From assembly GCA_964545415.1 (NCBI GenBank), contig CAZJFP010000014.1, forward strand, positions 1 through 33,949: a stretch of 33,949 bases of DNA, given 5' to 3'. Numbering within the stretch: the stretch's first letter is position 1; every line of letters starts with the position of its first letter. The notes beneath the pieces were generated by a model. The model saw only the letters and a program-made list of their open reading frames with translations. It did not search any database and was not told where the DNA came from. Source of the DNA: CAJBLF01 sp964545415. Lineage in GTDB: Bacteria; Patescibacteriota; Gracilibacteria; Absconditabacterales; Absconditicoccaceae. The position numbers were made by a program, and so were the translations under genes. This document shows, one piece after another, positions 8,871 through 18,787 of the stretch.

Positions 8871-9642
8871 CCCCACTTATTTCCTTGATCTGATCTCTGA
8901 TCACTGCAGCTTCCTCAAATTTCCATGCAGCTATAGCGTCGTCCAGCTGTTTTTTCAAATCCTTGAGAATAATCTCTTTCTCTGCCTTTGTCATCCTTTT
9001 CAATCTTTTGGTCTTGCCTCTCGTAAGCTTATCGAATCATTGAGAAAGCACTTCATCGGTTTTGACCACTTCCAAGCCTTTGACGTTGGATTCAGCTTTT
9101 TGAGGAACAATATGATGCTTTTTGTTGTAGCTATCTTGGATACCACGACGACGATATGTTTCTCGCAAAGCCTTGATCATCGATTCCGTGAAATTGTCGG
9201 AATAGAGAATTACTTCACTGTGCGGATTTCTAGATGCACGTCAGATGATCTGAATAAGCGAAGTCGTGGAACGCAAAAATCACTCTTTATCTGCATCCAA
9301 TATTGCAAGCAGACTTACCTCAGGCAGATCTATCCCCTCCCTCAACAGATTAACTCACACGATAATATCGATAACTCACATCTTGAGCTTTTTGATGATT
9401 TCCCAGCGATCAGTAGTCGCTATTTCACTGTGGAGATAAAATGCTTTGTATCCTTTGGAAACAAGAAAACTCGTCACTTCCTCTGAAGATTTTTTCGTCA
9501 AGGTAAGCAACAATACTTTCCCTTCTTTGGCGATATGCTCATCCATTTTTTTGAGCAGATGTTCGAGAAAAGCTGGCTTCTTTCATGAGAAGTTTTCGCC
9601 TTGCATAAAATCCTTGAGATTGTCGTATTTTGCGAACATCAT
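8866..9642 (-). CDS. uvrB: UvrB C-terminal half (helicase C domain plus UVR motif), N-terminally truncated
   Basis: 258 aa against about 670 for full UvrB. What remains is unmistakable: LLLTLTKKSSEEV (motif IV region), YLHSEIATTDR, GVNLLREGIDLPEVSLLAILDADKEG (motif V), SLIQIIGRASRN (motif VI), the ETYRRRGIQDSYNKKHHI block, and a C-terminal UVR motif (FEEAAVIRDQIKE) that contacts UvrC. Missing are the Walker A P-loop, the DEAD-type motif II and the beta-hairpin that clamps DNA, so it cannot act as a damage-loading ATPase alone. Upstream in frame is a TAG nine codons before the two start ATGs, then unrelated DNA, so this is a true 5' truncation and not a recoding effect. It may be a decayed copy, or a free-standing UvrB-C protein. 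Confidence 0.92.
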
Positions 9643-9715
9643 GAAGTAAAGATATAAACTTACCGTCTAATGTACAAAAAAAACGTAAAGAAACAAGAGG
9701 TATCAAACAAATTAA

Positions 9716-9743
9716 TTGCAAAAAAAACGTTTTTGCTTATACT
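9716..9743 (+). promoter_or_regulatory. Possible promoter for the large surface protein
   Basis: TTGCAA (9716-9721), 16-bp spacer, TATACT (9738-9743), 39 bp before the ATG at 9783. The spacer holds an A-run then T-run that can pair. Confidence 0.45.
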
Positions 9744-9782
9744 CTATATATCAGAAATTCGTTTTTAAATAAAAACAAAACC

Positions 9783-12623
9783 ATGAAAAGATATTTCTGA
9801 TTGATCCTATCAACGATTTTATTGCTATGAACGTCGGCATTCGCTACCTACGAAGATTTTTCCAATCAGCTAAATACGATGGGGTTGGATATAGGGAAAA
9901 TCGAATCGCAGAATAGTATTTCCAGATACGATTTAGCGAGATTATTGAATATCGTGGAATGTAAAGACTGTGTGAATCCAGCACAAGATATGATCAGCAA
10001 ATATACCCAAAGTTTTTGGTCAGTATTCAGTTCTTGAAAAGATTTCAAAGATATCAGCTTTTTGGGCGGGATATACAATACTGCATCATATTACTATTGT
10101 GTAGCCTATGTAGGAGATAACGTGTACATGAGATGATATCCACAGGCGACAAGTCCAGTCTGCGGAGGACAATTCTGTGGGACTAAGGACACGACTACAG
10201 CAGAATTTATCCAAGTCGTGATAAACATTCTCGCAAAATATGTATACAAGGATCTTGCGCTAAATTGGAAAGAAGTGAATACACGAGTCAGTAAGCTCAA
10301 AACAGAAAGTTATGAAGCAAAAAACTTCACTGCAAATGACAAAAAAAGTATAGCAGAAAAAAGCACAACATGTGAAAACACCTGTGCCTTACAGAACAAA
10401 AACGAAGTAGCGCTGTATTTGAAATATTGTATGTTCAATCTTGGAAAATGTAACATGCAGGAAATAGGAAAAATCAAACAAGGATATCGGCCAGTTGCAG
10501 AGCTCAATCTCCTCTATACACAGCAAATCATAGATATAGACCAGAAAACACGAAGCAATACAGACAAAAATATTGATGGGAAAACTGTATTGGAAACACT
10601 CTTTAAACTCAACGGCAAAGTAGATTGTGCATTCAATAACGACTATGATTGCGACAGCCGGATAAATACCAAAGACAGCTGCCCCAATACATATAATCCT
10701 CAACAGAAAGATACAGACAAAGATACTATCGGAGATGTCTGTGATGATGATATCGATGGAGATGGAATAAAAAATCCTATAGGTATCGTGGATGATAACG
10801 GACAGATAGATATAGCTAAACGAACAAAAGAGATGGATAACTGTCTCTTTACGATAAATACAGATCAAACAGACACAGAAAAAGACAATATCGGAGATGC
10901 TTGTGAAAAAGACAGAAATCAGGCAGGAATATATATCGTTATGGATAAGCTCGAATGAAGTGCACCAGTAACGACAGCTTTCAGCGCTATGACTGCAGGA
11001 AATGTTCAGAGCGTATCACGGGATTTCGGAGACGGTATGCAAGGAGAAGGCTTGTCGACATCTCATACATTCGTCGCTCCGGGCATATATAATGTGCAGG
11101 CTACAGTGAAGTGATCAGCAAACGAAGCAACCGCTCAAGTCATCGTTGTCATAGGAGGACAATGAGAGGAAACACAAGCATTACAGACCAGAGCAAGTCT
11201 TATAGGAGGAAAAGCAAATACTGAAAGCATGCTTTCAGCAACGACAGCAGGAAAATTCGATGAAATAGAACGATCGTTTCCGAGAGAAAATAGCATCATC
11301 AAAAAATCAGCCACAGACACCGTAAAGAAAATTTTCAAGGAAGCGTGAGAGCATCCCGTCATGATAAAAGGATATAAAAATGGTAAATTAGCTGGAGTGA
11401 GCTACTTTACCATAGGTATAGGTGAAGGCAGATGAGCGATACTTAGAAGCAATGTTACCACAAGCGAAATCAATCAGAAAATCCTATTAGACACCAAAAC
11501 ATACAATATCAATCAAACGGATATACTCTCCGTCGACCGAGATTTCGGAGATGGAAAGGTAGTGAGCAACACTACCATGACAATAGAATACGCATACACG
11601 AATCCAGGCAAAAAAATAGTGAAACAAACAATCACACTCAAGAACGGGATCAAAATAACAAACATGTTAACGATATATATCACCGACAAAGCATCACTCG
11701 CCTCTTATGCATTGCTCATGATACCATCCAAGCTCATAGCGAACATTGGAGAGAAAATTGATTTTTCGACACGTATCGTAGGGAAAATGACAAAAACACC
11801 CATCACACAGATAGCAGAATTCGCTGACGGAACAACACTACAGAAGCCAGGTACAGAAAAAACACCAGGAATACTTGTACATACCTACCAGAAAAATTGA
11901 GTAATGATGCCACAAAATAGTATCTATATCGACCAATGTACGTATCTCAAAAATCAATCAACTATTGTCATCAAATGAATTGATGCGTGTTTGGATGCAA
12001 AGATTGCAGACAATATGAAATATATATACAAATGTGATCTCGATGGAGATACTCTACCGGATATCTGCGATACAGACATGGATAATGACGGCATACCAAA
12101 CCTCTTATGAATGATCAACTTCGAAAACAAGAATTGCGCATACGAAAAGAATACTACTGCTGCAAACGCAAATCTCAGCCAAGACACATTAATCAAACAT
12201 TATCAGTGAGTATGTTCTCTCGATAACGCGCCATTCAATAGTAATTCTGACCAACTTGATCTCAATCAAGACGGCATAGGAGATGCACAGGAAGAATTGC
12301 CTACATTAGGAAACGGAGAAGCGTTGGACACAGATGGAGACGGTATAGCGGATACACAAGATCTCTGTGTCACTATCCAAGAGACACGGAATAGTATAGA
12401 CGATATGGACGGATGCCCAGAAACAACGCCAGAACTTGCCTGCAACAATATCAGTCTTGAAGATATGCTGGTCGTAGAACCGACACAATGTAACCAATGT
12501 CCATGCCAATATTCTGACTTTGCAAACGATCTAAACAACAACGATCAAGTCAGAGCAATATTACGAGATAAGAAAAAAACAATCCAGTACAAATTTTCTC
12601 TACCACGGATTGTTGATTTCTAG
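9783..12623 (+). CDS. Large exported protein with TSP3 calcium repeats and PKD-like domains
   Basis: 946 aa with about 16 UGA glycines. Residues 1-21 form a signal peptide (KRYFGLILSTILLLGTSAFA). Residues 25-150 have two weak S-layer-homology-like phrases (ISRYDLARLLN and TTAEFIQVVINIL) and several cysteines. At about 280-383 lie thrombospondin type 3 repeats, aspartate-rich calcium sites such as DSCPNTYNPQQKDTDKD and DIDGDGIKN. PKD-like beta domains follow, marked by DFGDG (about 414 and 586). More TSP3 units occur near 749-776 and 823-880 (DTDGDGIADTQDLC). The composition points to a calcium-stabilised cell-surface protein, perhaps S-layer or adhesin. It lacks an obvious C-terminal membrane anchor. 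It stands alone, convergent with the ferredoxin gene. Confidence 0.9.
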
Positions 12624-12655
12624 ATATATAGGATAATAGATATCGATTATATTCG

Positions 12656-12895
12656 TTACGCTGCCATTTTTGTTGAAGCATTATCCATTTCTATGATATT
12701 AGCATCATCAGAAATAGCTTTTACAGGACAAGATTCTATAGCATGTTCTACTGCTGTTGTTTCCTCAGGAGATTCTGGTTGTTTGAGTACGGTAGCAGGG
12801 ATTCACTTTACTTCAAAGATAGTAGGAGCAGTCATTGCACAAACTCCGCAACCTATACATATTGAATTAACTTTTACGGTCATCGTATATGACAT
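12656..12895 (-). CDS. Ferredoxin, single [4Fe-4S] type
   Basis: 79 aa. Cluster ligands are C13-I-G-C16-G-V-C19 and C56 in ESCPVKAI, the pattern of one-cluster [4Fe-4S] ferredoxins (a second cluster motif is absent). It is a soluble one-electron carrier; its partner is not visible nearby. Start at 12895 gives MSYTMTVKVNS; an internal ATG four codons later (MTVKVNS) is also reasonable. One glycine after the first cluster motif is UGA. It follows the membrane-protein gene by 13 bp on the same strand, so it is likely the last gene of the leftward L33-S16 transcript. Confidence 0.93.
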
Positions 12896-12908
12896 TTAGA
12901 GAATAAAG

Positions 12909-13559
12909 TTACTCAAAAAAGTGTTCTTGACGAGGAATATGATGATCATTTTTTTCTTCTCACTCTTCTCCTTCCTCTTCATCAAACAATCCTTTAAATG
13001 ATTTTTTATGCTGAATTTCTTTCATAGCATCCTCATCGACTATGTTAACAATCTTGGTCTTGTTAGCATTCTCTTTTGCGTGTTTTAGAACAGAAACCAA
13101 AGTGAGTACAAGCCCGAGAAGCAAAAACAATTGGATGAAATAATATGATCAGGTAACCTTTATCGTTTGAGTGCTAGTGCCGACTACACTGATTGCATCA
13201 CCAATTCCAAGGAATGCGGTAGCGATGATCCGGAGGAATCCGAAATTGAAGAGTGAATCGTTTTCTTTGAATCAGAAATATCCTATGATAAAATTTTTGA
13301 ATTTGAAACTGATATTCCAGCTGAGAAGCACTACCATACTCACAAGTATAATAAGCAAACTTTTGAACAGATGTCCATTGAATAACCATACAGAATGAGA
13401 GGCATCATTCACCGGAGATATCTTGATCAAAGGAAGCACTATCAAAAAGAAAGCAAGCACTCGAAGATAGAGAACAAACACCTTTTGATGTTTAGTAAAT
13501 CTTCAAAATTTCTGAGTAAATCTTGAAATCTTTTCAGCGAGATTGATTTTTTTGTGCAT
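12909..13559 (-). CDS. Membrane protein of unknown function
   Basis: 216 aa. Basic N-terminus (MHKKINLAEKISRFTQKFGRF), then hydrophobic helices near 26-44, 62-80, 100-122 and 134-155, and an acidic, histidine-containing cytoplasmic tail (GLFDEEEGEEGEEKNDHH). UGA encodes glycine four times. I recognise no family. It lies 13 bp upstream of the ferredoxin gene and 86 bp downstream of another membrane protein, all leftward, so these genes may share one transcript with rpsP. Confidence 0.85.
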
Positions 13560-13645
13560 CTCAGAGAAGAAAAGGTAAAAGTTATATAGTGAAAGTGTAA
13601 TGATTTATTATGAGTTTTCAAACAAATTATGCTTCAAAACAAAAA

Positions 13646-14086
13646 CTAGAGATTGTACGAATCATTGACAATTGGTTGGAGAGTATCGGAAGAAGTATCT
13701 ATGTTCTGATACGGTTGCCCACGATATTCACTTTGTTGCTGACTTTCTTTGATAACATTACCAAGGTCAAATAGACCATTAACAAGCTGTCCTACCCTAC
13801 TAAAGATATTCGTTGGGGTATAGACATCATATTGAGGGACCTTCATTCGTCTAAGTACTACAGGAACCATAAACAGAAGCACTATAGTCAAAATAACGCC
13901 TATAATCATAAATCTAATGCTATTCCATCATTTCTTCTTGTTTTCTTCTTTGCTATGAGAAAAGATAAAAAGAATAATAGCGCGAATAAATGTATAGATA
14001 CAACCGACCAAAACCAAAATCACCACCAAGGCCAAAATAGTCAAGATGATGTTTTGAAAATCAGCATTAGCGTAGACAGCATTCAT
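13646..14086 (-). CDS. Two-helix membrane protein of unknown function
   Basis: 146 aa. Two hydrophobic helices (about 12-40 and 56-76) are joined by a short basic loop (SHSKEENKKKGW, one Gly by UGA). A polar Gln/Ser-rich tail of about 65 residues follows the second helix (KESQQQSEYRGQPYQN). Topology resembles small pilin-like or secretion accessory proteins of this lineage, but no motif supports a name. It starts 27 bp after the S16 stop codon, so it is probably transcribed with rpsP. Confidence 0.82.
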
Positions 14087-14113
14087 ATTGCCAAAGGGAA
14101 TGAGGTAAAAAAA

Positions 14114-14413
14114 TTATTTTTTCTCTCCTTTTTTGGTAACGCCTTTTCTTTCCCTATGTTCGATAAATTTGTTGAAAAGTTCATTTTTGGTCTCCTTGAG
14201 AAGGATTTTTGCTAATCTTTCTGATGGCTTAGCTCATTTTTTGATCCATGCGACTATAGTGTCAGTATCAACATTCAACGCATGTTTTACAGGATCATAT
14301 GATCACAATACTTCTTTATATCCGAACTTAACCGGCTTAGTATGCTCGGAAAGGACGACTCTATAGACGGCTAAATTTTTTCTTCCGTGTCTGGAAAGTC
14401 TGATGACTAACAT
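14114..14413 (-). CDS. rpsP: 30S ribosomal protein bS16
   Basis: 99 aa. The start MLVIRLSRHGRKNLAVYRVVL, the GSYDPVKH motif and VAWIKKGAKPSERL are signature blocks of bS16, a small-subunit assembly protein. Two of these glycines (GSYDP, KKGAKP) are UGA here, at near-invariant sites. The C-terminus is the usual basic tail. In many bacteria rpsP is followed by rimM and trmD; here it is followed by two membrane proteins and a ferredoxin. Upstream, rpmG ends 40 bp before it. Confidence 0.97.
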
Positions 14414-14453
14414 GTAATGGATGTAATAAAGGTAAAAGGGTGAAATAATGAAA

Positions 14454-14627
14454 TTATTTCAATTTTTCTCTCGATACATGAGAGGTCTTTTTTTTGTCCT
14501 GCTTGCAATACTTCGTAAGCTCCAATTTCTGAGTGTTTGTCTTGTTGATGCTCGTGTGATAATTGGTCTTTCCACATTCCTTGCATTGCATAGCTACAAC
14601 AATTCTTCCTCATTTTTTCTTTGCCAT
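14454..14627 (-). CDS. rpmG: 50S ribosomal protein bL33
   Basis: 57 aa. MAKKKGGRIVVAMQCKECGKTNYHTS followed by LTKYCKQDKKKTSHVSREK is typical bL33. Cysteines C15 and C18 form the first half of the zinc knuckle. Only one cysteine (C41) remains of the second pair, so zinc binding is probably weakened or lost. The first glycine is UGA. It is preceded by the tRNA-Met gene on the same strand, a common pairing of rpmG with tRNA genes, and followed by rpsP. Confidence 0.95.
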
Positions 14628-14681
14628 GGGAATAAGGTAATAATAAATAAAGCTATTTTGAATGACGGTTGATGACTAATT

Positions 14682-14722
14682 TAGCACTGGGCAGATTTGA
14701 ACCGCCGACCTCGTCCTTATGA
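14682..14722 (-). tRNA. tRNA-Met(CAU) 3' part, cut by the assembly gap
   Basis: The 43 bases 14680-14722 are identical to 14823-14865 after the gap: the 3' end, T-arm and anticodon loop of the tRNA. Most likely this is the same gene, duplicated on paper because two overlapping contig ends were joined with Ns. Confidence 0.8.
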
Positions 14723-14822
14723 NNNNNNNNNNNNNNNNNNNNNNNNNNNNNNNNNNNNNNNNNNNNNNNNNNNNNNNNNNNNNNNNNNNNNNNNNNNNNN
14801 NNNNNNNNNNNNNNNNNNNNNN
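14723..14822. other. Assembly gap of 100 N
   Basis: Fixed-length run of N. The flanks share a 43-bp identity, so the real gap may be negative (overlap) and not missing sequence. Confidence 0.98.
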
Positions 14823-14824
14823 TT

Positions 14825-14898
14825 TAGCACTGGGCAGATTTGAACCGCCGACCTCGTCCTTATGAGAGACGCGCTCTAACCAACTGAGCTACAGTGCC
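14825..14898 (-). tRNA. tRNA with CAU anticodon (elongator Met, or Ile2)
   Basis: 74 nt, full cloverleaf on the minus strand: acceptor GGCACTG / CAGTGCT (first pair G-U), D-arm GCTC-AGTTGGTTA-GAGC, anticodon loop CTCATAA, T-arm GGCGG-TTCAAAT-CTGCC. No CCA is encoded. The paired first base and lack of three G-C pairs in the anticodon stem argue against initiator tRNA. Elongator Met is most likely; lysidine-modified Ile2 cannot be excluded. Confidence 0.92.
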
Positions 14899-14904
14899 AC
14901 GACA

Positions 14905-15162
14905 TTATAATTCTTCTCGCTTATCTGACATAAATTTTTCTACAAGTGCTCTGCTTTTTTGTTTTTTTAAGAACAGTTCAACTTTTCTTGCTTCTTCTTT
15001 TGTTGAATACACTTTTTTGAACAATATAGTCTCTACAGGAATCCTTTTTGTGGTAACTGTATGTCAGTGTATATGATCAACGAGTCTTCTTTTAATATCA
15101 TTAGTGCTTCCAACATAATATTGTCCGTTTGTTAATTGTAATATATAAACAAATCGTTGCAT
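14905..15162 (-). CDS. Small GIY-YIG endonuclease-domain protein (YhbQ-like)
   Basis: 85 aa. VYILQLTNGQYYVGSTNDIKRRL is a GIY-YIG motif (Y..I and YVG), with the catalytic Arg in DIKRRL and Glu in the helix ARKVELFLKKQKS. This is a single-domain nuclease of the YhbQ/UvrC-N type, without a DNA-binding module. One glycine is UGA, so the gene is adapted to this code. It lies between a complete tRNA-Met (7 bp downstream) and a broken copy of the same tRNA (25 bp upstream). That position fits an invasive element targeting the tRNA, or a duplication. Single-domain GIY-YIG genes are also found as ordinary cellular genes. Confidence 0.93.
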
Positions 15163-15186
15163 ATCATGTTTGATGTGTCTAAATAT

Positions 15187-15241
15187 CCTCGTCCTTATGA
15201 CCCCGAAGCGTCGGGGTAACCAACTGAGCTACAGTGCCACG
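15187..15241 (-). pseudogene. Broken tRNA-Met(CAU) copy with a hairpin insert
   Basis: Two blocks are identical to the intact tRNA gene: 14 bp covering the anticodon loop and 3' stem (15187-15200) and 25 bp covering the 5' end and D-arm (15217-15241). Between them the normal 11 bases are replaced by a perfect hairpin, CCCCGA AGCG TCGGGG (15201-15216). The T-arm and the 3' acceptor strand are missing, so it cannot be a working tRNA. Confidence 0.75.
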
Positions 15242-15248
15242 TAAAGTT

Positions 15249-15335
15249 CGGTGAGGGCGGGATTCGAACCCGCGAGGCGTTTTACCGCCTGACTCATTAG
15301 CAGCGAGCTGATTTCAACCGCTCATCCACCTCACC
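15249..15335 (-). tRNA. tRNA-Ser(GCU)
   Basis: 87 nt on the minus strand. Acceptor GGTGAGG / CCTCACC, anticodon loop CTGCTAA (GCU), a long variable arm (CAGGCGG-TAAAA-CGCCTC) typical of class II tRNAs, T-arm GCGGG-TTCGAAT-CCCGC. No CCA is encoded. Confidence 0.94.
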
Positions 15336-15460
15336 AACAGCATTTTCCATACAACAAAAAAATCGTGTGGTGATGATATATAGAATTACTGTTGAATTTC
15401 AAGGACAAAAATATACATTTTCAAGCATCGATAAGCAAATTTTACCTGTTAGAAAAAACT

Positions 15461-16057
15461 ATGACAGAAGAAGTATGAGGAATAGGATTGGATGAGGTTG
15501 GATGAGGTGAGATAAGAGAAGATGTTAATAAAGTTACTGAAGAAGCAGTCAGGAGAGTCCAAGAAAACCAAAAGAAAGCTCAGCAGATAGGACAGGAAAT
15601 CAAACAGGATAAAGCAACCAACGATAAATTTGCAAAATTTTTGGCATTTTTACTGAGAGACATCAAAAATGATGCCTTAGTGAAACAAATCTATCATACG
15701 TTTTTCAAGACAAGACACGAAGAGACTGACCTTGTTCATCTCAGAAAAAGTATGAATACCATAGTAGTAGTAGGCATGTTTATGCCATTCTATCAGGCAG
15801 AGATACAACAATTGGGGTTAGAAACAATCTATCAGGATATCCGATATTTTGATGGAGATGTCCATCTGACAAAATATATCACCTATATAAAGCAGCTTTT
15901 ACCTAAGCATCACGACAATATCAATATAGAAAAGCAGGAATTCATCAAGCTCCTGACACTCATATCCGAATATTATCAATTGACGGAAAAATTATCAGCA
16001 GAAAAGACTATAGAATTCGAAAATACCATCAAAAAAGAGCTTTATCTGAACGAATAG
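15461..16057 (+). CDS. Helical protein of unknown function
   Basis: 198 aa. The start MTEEVGGIGLDEVGGGEIRE contains three UGA glycines. A Gln/Lys-rich helix follows (about 25-55), then a mostly alpha-helical body with a hydrophobic centre (SMNTIVVVGMFMPFYQAEI near 107-125). No signal peptide and no recognised domain. A GTG at 15365 would extend it in frame by 32 residues, but that segment looks unstructured and less likely. It precedes the 843-aa gene by 132 bp, and both share an acidic, helical style, so they may work together. Confidence 0.8.
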
Positions 16058-16189
16058 CAACAACAATAGCAAATTAAACAATTTTTAGAGATTTTGTCAA
16101 TCTCATTTTTTAGTTTCAAGCATATTTTTTGGTATTTCTTGTTTTTGTGGATATACTTAATTGTATAAATTTTTATCCGAACGACAGCC

Positions 16190-18721
16190 ATGTCAGAACA
16201 AGAAAAAACCAAAACGATACAAATGGAAGAGGCTACGGAAGGAGAAGCTCAGAAGACTGAGCGTCATTTTAGTACCTACGAATATTTCAAACAAGAACTA
16301 AAAGTGGTCAACAAGATCGACAATATTTTCGATAATACAAAAATCAAGATCAAGAAAGATGGAGAGAGATATATCTTCAACATCGACGGAGAAAATAAGT
16401 TCACCATAGCTGAAGCAAATATGGAAAACCGGATATGGAAATATTGCAAGGAAATGGAAACATGGAAAGCAGAAGAAGACCTATTGATCAGAATCACAGG
16501 ATTGAAGTTGGAGTATATCAAAGCAACAACTGCTGATGAGCTTGAGATGCTAAAAGATGACATTGCAAGATTGAAAGCATCGGAAGAAAAAGAAACGAAT
16601 ATGGAAACCGTCAAAAAAATTCTTGAGAGAAACATAATATTCCTAGAACAAGAAAAGAACTATTCAAACACCGTCGACAAAGATGATAAGATAGATAAGA
16701 ACCTTTGGAAAGCTTACAGATCACAAGTCCAGGATCGTCTGAATAGATTATATAGGATGAAAGAGACATTGGAATGGTTAGATAAAAATGATGCCAAAAA
16801 TTATACCATAGAACGGGAAAAAATAGATGGAAAAGATGAAATCAAGGAAGTGAAGATGAGCGACATCAATGCCTACAACAAAAAAGAGACCTTAAAGCAG
16901 ATCAGCCAATGGCTAGAAGAGATAGCAAACGAAGAGACTGATTTCATATCGACAAGAAACAAGATCATCAATAAGGAGACAAGCACGATCCCTTATTACG
17001 AGATCATCATCAACGACAAAAAAGACGCAAGAAAGCTCCTCAAATCGCTCAATAAATTAAATAACCAATATGTTATATTGGATAAACTTTCTCTCGATGC
17101 AGCGAAAAAACAGGAACTTGCCCAAGATCTGCAGGACCTAGAGACATATCTCAACAAAGTCATAACCCAGCCAGACACATTCAAACCTTCAGAAACACCC
17201 TTCGTGCCTACCCACAGCAACGAATTTTATGAATTAGTCAAAATAGATCCTACACTCTCAGAATTTTTATCACTCAACAAAACCAAGACAAAAGTGAGCG
17301 GAAAAGAAAACGAAGAAGGAACAGGATGAGCATGAACTACGAATGTAGAGGTAGATAAAAACAAAGAAACAGGAACAACTACAACTACAAATACAGAAAC
17401 AGGCGGAACAGCTGAAGACACAAGAGATTTCGCTGACAAAAATTATATAGAAACCTTCAAAGAAGGAGGAATCAGAGGAATGCTCAGAAAGACGTTAAAT
17501 ATGTTCCCGAATATGAAAGACTCATCCAAGAATACATGGACCAACCTGCTCGTCGTAGGAGGTGTCGGATTCGGAGTATTCAAATTACTTAAACGATTTT
17601 TCAGTGGAAAATGGAGCAAAAAACAAGAAAAGAAAACTCCTTTCCGACAGAGATTATTGATTGCTGGAGGTATCACGCTCGGATTCAATGCATTCGGAAC
17701 CAATCCAATCAAATTCGGAGAACAATTCGTAGGAGGTGGTCTAGATCCTAAGACCATAAAGCTCCAACGACCTCGGTCAAAGAACGAGACTATAAATGAT
17801 CCAAGCAAAGAACTTACTGTATTAGAATTGAACCAAATATTCGGTAACGCGACTATCACCCAACTGAAGAATTCCATAGATCCAAAGACATTCAAACTCA
17901 CCGACGACGGATATCAGAAACTCCTTTTGAGCTTCCAAGGAACCGATGACGAAAGCAAAGCCAAAAGAGAGATCATCCAAAAAATGCGAGAAAATAAAGA
18001 TAAGGATATCCTCAAGACATCGTTTGCAAAAATAGGAATCACCCCTGAAAATATCGACAATCTCAGCCAAGACAAAACGATACAGACATATACAGGAGAC
18101 ACCTACAATACAAAAATAGAAGGAGCCGATGCTCGAGACGGAGTAGATGATCCAAAAATCAATATCACTAACCAAGTGGAAAACTTTAATCTGACCCAAG
18201 AGCAAAAGGACAAGCTCATCAAATATGGTAATATCCTCTATGACGAAAGACCTACAAGCACCACACAGACAGTAGAATTCAAAGAAGATAACAGCAACCT
18301 CTACCTCAAGACTTACGGAGAACGGACAAGAATCGATATAGAAAAGCTAACCATCCCTGGATATACCAAGGAGAATTGAAATCCTATAGTGTTTACAGGA
18401 ATGAAAGAACTCATGAAAGCAACAAATCTTACAAATTACCTCAAATCCATTTTCAGAGGAAAAGCAAAATGAACTCAATTTAAACCATTCGAATCAGCAG
18501 GATTAGTAGGAAAAATGACATGGGATCGATGAGATATTATGTTCAATGATGGATCAAAATCATACAACCCTACCCATACAGAAGCGATCGATGGAGGACG
18601 ATTTGGAACTTTACAAACCATATCACCAAAGATAGAGGAAAACAAGAGCGAATATATAACTTACCTCAACAATCTCCAAATCCGGAATGAATCCCAAGCG
18701 ACAAAAGATCTCGCAAAATAA
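16190..18721 (+). CDS. Large protein with coiled-coil N-half and central hydrophobic segments, unknown
   Basis: 843 aa, read through five UGA codons. Residues 1-340 are highly charged and helical, with probable coiled coil. Residues 375-425 form a Thr/Gly/Glu low-complexity linker (ETGTTTTTNTETGG). Two weak hydrophobic stretches lie near 452-468 (LLVVGGVGFGVFKLL) and 489-503 (LLIAGGITLGFNAFG). The C-terminal 340 residues are polar and mixed. No catalytic motif is recognised. Size and layout suggest a structural or scaffold protein at the membrane. A possible TATAAA -10 box is at 16164-16169. A strong terminator follows, so it ends its transcript. Confidence 0.88.
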
Positions 18722-18742
18722 ATTTCACTTGCATAACTTTCG

Positions 18743-18774
18743 AGGACTGCTATACAAAGAGCAGTCCTTTTTAT
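18743..18774 (+). terminator. Terminator after the 843-aa gene
   Basis: Nine-base stem AGGACTGCT / AGCAGTCCT with an 8-base loop, followed by TTTTATTT. The next gene starts 13 bp further on. Confidence 0.88.
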
Positions 18775-18787
18775 TTCGTAGGAAACG

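Noticed and set aside
10389..10868. 159-residue leftward frame within the large surface protein
   Set aside because: Antisense to the TSP3-repeat region; Ile/Cys-rich composition is typical of antisense of such repeats.
12693..12899. Rightward 68-residue frame
   Set aside because: Antisense to the ferredoxin gene, which has the complete cluster motif.
16055..16190. Strong promoter before the 843-aa gene
   Set aside because: Only a TATAAA at 16164-16169 is seen; no -35 at proper spacing.
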